A DNA stretch of 9,593 nucleotides, taken from NCBI GenBank assembly GCA_900551975.1, contig URYA01000052.1, positions 1 to 9,593 of the forward strand. Direction: 5' to 3'. Positions 8,333 to 9,593 of this stretch are shown one piece after another. The stretch comes from an uncultured Collinsella sp. Lineage in GTDB: Bacteria > Actinomycetota > Coriobacteriia > Coriobacteriales > Coriobacteriaceae. The position numbers and the translations under genes were made by a program. How positions within the stretch are numbered: the stretch's first letter is position 1; each line of letters begins with the position of its first letter. Below the pieces are notes generated by a model. It did no database searches and was not told the DNA's origin. It worked only from the letters and a program-made list of their open reading frames with translations.

Positions 8333-8906
8333 CGCGCTGCTTGAGCGCCTGGCGGCACCGCCTGTGCGTGCCACGCAGGAGCGTTACCGCCACGAGCTCA
8401 AATATCTCATTAACGAGGGCGAGCACGCCGCGCTTGCCTGTCGCATGGCGCCTGTATTTAAGCTAGACAAACATGCGCGGGCGGGCGGTTACACCATTCG
8501 CAGCCTGTATTTTGACGACTACTGCAACTCGGCCTACGAGGAAAAAGACGCCGGCATTCTCATGCGCAAAAAGTATCGCGTACGCATCTATAACGGCAGC
8601 GACAAGGTGATTAAGCTCGAGCGCAAAAAGAAGTACGGTAGCTGGATCTATAAGGAGGACGCGCCGCTCACACGTGGCGAGTTTGAGCAGATTCTGGCTG
8701 GCGACTACGGCTTTTTGCTGAGGAGCCCTTATCCGCTCTGTCGCGAGTTCTACATCGAGTGCATCTGCAACATGATGCGCCCGTGGACCATCGTGAACTA
8801 TGAGCGTGAGCCGTGGGTGATGGACGAAGGTACCGTGCGCATTACGTTTGACATAAACATGCACGCGGCGGTGGATCGCTGGCGTTTGCTCGACCTGGGC
8901 GGTTGA
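8319..8906 (+). CDS. VTC-domain (polyphosphate polymerase-like) protein, C-terminally short
   Basis: VTC-domain proteins are triphosphate-tunnel enzymes; yeast Vtc4 makes polyphosphate from ATP. This 195-residue protein starts at ATG 8319, 14 nt inside the CotH gene, with GGAGG at 8308-8312. Visible tunnel features are E26-L-K28-Y, RSLYFDDY (61-68), KYRVRIYNG with R87 and R89, VIKLERKKK with K99, YKED with K112, YERE with R163, and VRITFD with R174. The spacing of R87/R89, K99 and K112 fits the phosphate-binding basic residues of Vtc4. The protein then ends at DRWRLLDLGG. Relatives usually continue for roughly 40-60 residues with a (L)E-x-K-F strand carrying the catalytic acid and more lysines, and this part is absent. 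None of the three frames after 8906 restores it before lacI. It may be a deleted remnant or a non-catalytic tunnel protein. It has no membrane segment. Family call is strong; activity is doubtful. Confidence 0.82.
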   Translation: MRRASALLERLAAPPVRATQERYRHELKYLINEGEHAALACRMAPVFKLDKHARAGGYTIRSLYFDDYCNSAYEEKDAGILMRKKYRVRIYNGSDKVIKLERKKKYGSWIYKEDAPLTRGEFEQILAGDYGFLLRSPYPLCREFYIECICNMMRPWTIVNYEREPWVMDEGTVRITFDINMHAAVDRWRLLDLGG

Positions 8907-8957
8907 AATGATCCGCTGAGACCTTTCCAGTCGAATATTTTTCGGGCGAGGGTTGGG

Positions 8958-8963
8958 TATCAT
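8958..8963 (+). promoter_or_regulatory. Possible -10 box for the lacI-type gene
   Basis: TATCAT matches the sigma-70 -10 consensus at five of six bases, and transcription from it would begin near 8970, suitable for the gene starting at 8995. No good -35 hexamer is seen 16-18 nt upstream (the bases there are AT-rich, ATATTT). This is a tentative promoter in the only non-coding stretch of the window (8907-8994), where I see no convincing terminator for the pel operon. Confidence 0.35.
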
Positions 8964-8965
8964 GG

Positions 8966-8979
8966 TGAAAGCGATTTCA
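8966..8979 (+). promoter_or_regulatory. LacI-family operator-like palindrome
   Basis: TGAAAGCGATTTCA is a 14-bp inverted repeat with a central CG and six of seven matched half-site pairs (TGAAAGC against TGAAATC). This is the classic shape of LacI/GalR-family operators and also resembles CcpA cre sites. It lies 16 nt before the GTG start of a LacI-family gene and over the expected transcription start of the candidate -10 box, so autorepression is the simplest reading. Confidence 0.65.
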
Positions 8980-8994
8980 ACGACAGGGGTGCTC

Positions 8995-9593
8995 GTGGTA
9001 AAGATGAAAGATGTGGCCGAGTTGGCCGGCGTTTCGAGCGCCGCCGTCTCGCGCTACCTCAACGGCGGATATATCTCGGCGGACAAGGCCCAGCGCATTA
9101 AGCAGGCGATTGAACTGACCGGATACGTGCGGTCCAGCCAGGCTCGCGCGCTGCGCACCGGCTCCACCAAGCTCATCGGCGTCATCGTGCCCAAGATCAA
9201 CTCGGAATCCGTGAGCCGCATTACCGCCGGCATTGGCCAGGTGCTCGGTCGCCGTGGCTACCAGATGCTGCTTGCCAATACCGATAATGCGGCCGATCGC
9301 GAGCTCGAATACCTCGATTTATTCCAAAACCATCCGGTTGACGGCATTGTGCTGGTGGCAACCATGATCACCGACGAGCACCGTCGCGCGATTGACTCGT
9401 GCCGTGTGCCCATTGTGCTGATCGGTCAACATGTCGAGGGCGCGGCGTGCGTGTATCACGACGATTACGAGGCCGCTTTTGAGCTGGGCCATGCGCTTGC
9501 GGGTCGCGTGGACGGCAAGATCGCTTACATTGGGGTTACCGAGGAGGACCGCGCGGCTGGTTATGACCGCCGTCGCGGTTTTGAGGCCGGCTT
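8995..9593 (+). CDS. LacI-family transcriptional regulator, 3' end beyond window
   Basis: This is the N-terminal part (199 codons seen) of a LacI/GalR-type DNA-binding repressor. The chosen start is GTG 8995, with AGGGG at 8985-8989 5 nt upstream; GTG 8989 and ATG 9004 are in the same frame. The helix-turn-helix is very clear: MKDVAELAGVSSAAVSRYLN at residues 4-23. A hinge helix region follows (SSQARALRTGSTKLIGVIVP, 47-66) and then a periplasmic-binding-protein-like sugar domain with IGVIVPKINSE, GYQMLLANTD and HPVDGIVLVAT. The PKINS stretch recalls sucrose-type repressors of Gram-positive bacteria, but the ligand cannot be assigned. It is not obviously part of the pel operon, since it has its own upstream region and operator. 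It probably controls itself and carbohydrate genes downstream of the window. A role on pel is not shown. Confidence 0.92.
   Translation, partial: MVKMKDVAELAGVSSAAVSRYLNGGYISADKAQRIKQAIELTGYVRSSQARALRTGSTKLIGVIVPKINSESVSRITAGIGQVLGRRGYQMLLANTDNAADRELEYLDLFQNHPVDGIVLVATMITDEHRRAIDSCRVPIVLIGQHVEGAACVYHDDYEAAFELGHALAGRVDGKIAYIGVTEEDRAAGYDRRRGFEAG

Noticed and set aside
8932..8944. CGAA-TATTT-TTCG as a rho-independent terminator
   Set aside because: The stem is only 4 bp and is followed by GGGCGAGG instead of a T run.
8966..8979. Catabolite cre site bound by CcpA
   Set aside because: It resembles cre, but the adjacent LacI-family gene makes self-binding the simpler explanation, and no CcpA is visible here.

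Overview
The window is a dense, GC-rich bacterial region with one strand in use. It holds most of a Gram-positive (monoderm) type Pel exopolysaccharide operon, followed by the start of a separate LacI-family regulator gene. The high GC, frequent GTG/TTG starts, strong purine-rich ribosome binding sites, and the absence of PelB/PelC-like outer-membrane genes between pelD and lacI suggest an actinobacterial monoderm. A gut Coriobacteriia member such as Collinsella is my best guess, from sequence feel only.

Layout: the 3' part of pelD (1-821) encodes the GAF plus degenerate GGDEF receptor portion; its membrane helices lie upstream of the window. Next come pelE (818-1723), a DUF2194/PelA-type membrane-anchored deacetylase (1720-3600), pelF glycosyltransferase (3597-5025, broken by a one-base shift at a CCCC run), pelG polytopic transporter (5029-6573), a CotH-type lipoprotein kinase (6563-8332) and a VTC-domain protein (8319-8906) that lacks the usual C-terminal part of the tunnel fold. 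Every junction is an overlap or a 3-nt gap, so the seven genes form one translationally coupled operon. After about 90 bp with a promoter-like -10 and a LacI-type palindrome, a LacI-family repressor starts at about 8995 and runs off the end.

How they work together (family knowledge plus inference): PelD binds c-di-GMP through a retained RxxD site and, with PelE, holds the PelF synthase at the PelG channel. PelF polymerises a GalNAc/GlcNAc-type polymer from UDP-sugars. The DUF2194 protein deacetylates the chain outside the membrane, giving it positive charge. The CotH lipoprotein and VTC protein are accessory parts that extend the core; their substrates are not known from the sequence. VTC enzymes make polyphosphate, so an anionic partner for a cationic polymer is a testable idea.

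The most notable points are the pelF frameshift, the shortened VTC protein, and the CotH-VTC extension of the pel operon. No tRNA, rRNA, CRISPR, IS element or convincing terminator was seen, and no gap between genes exceeds 300 bases.
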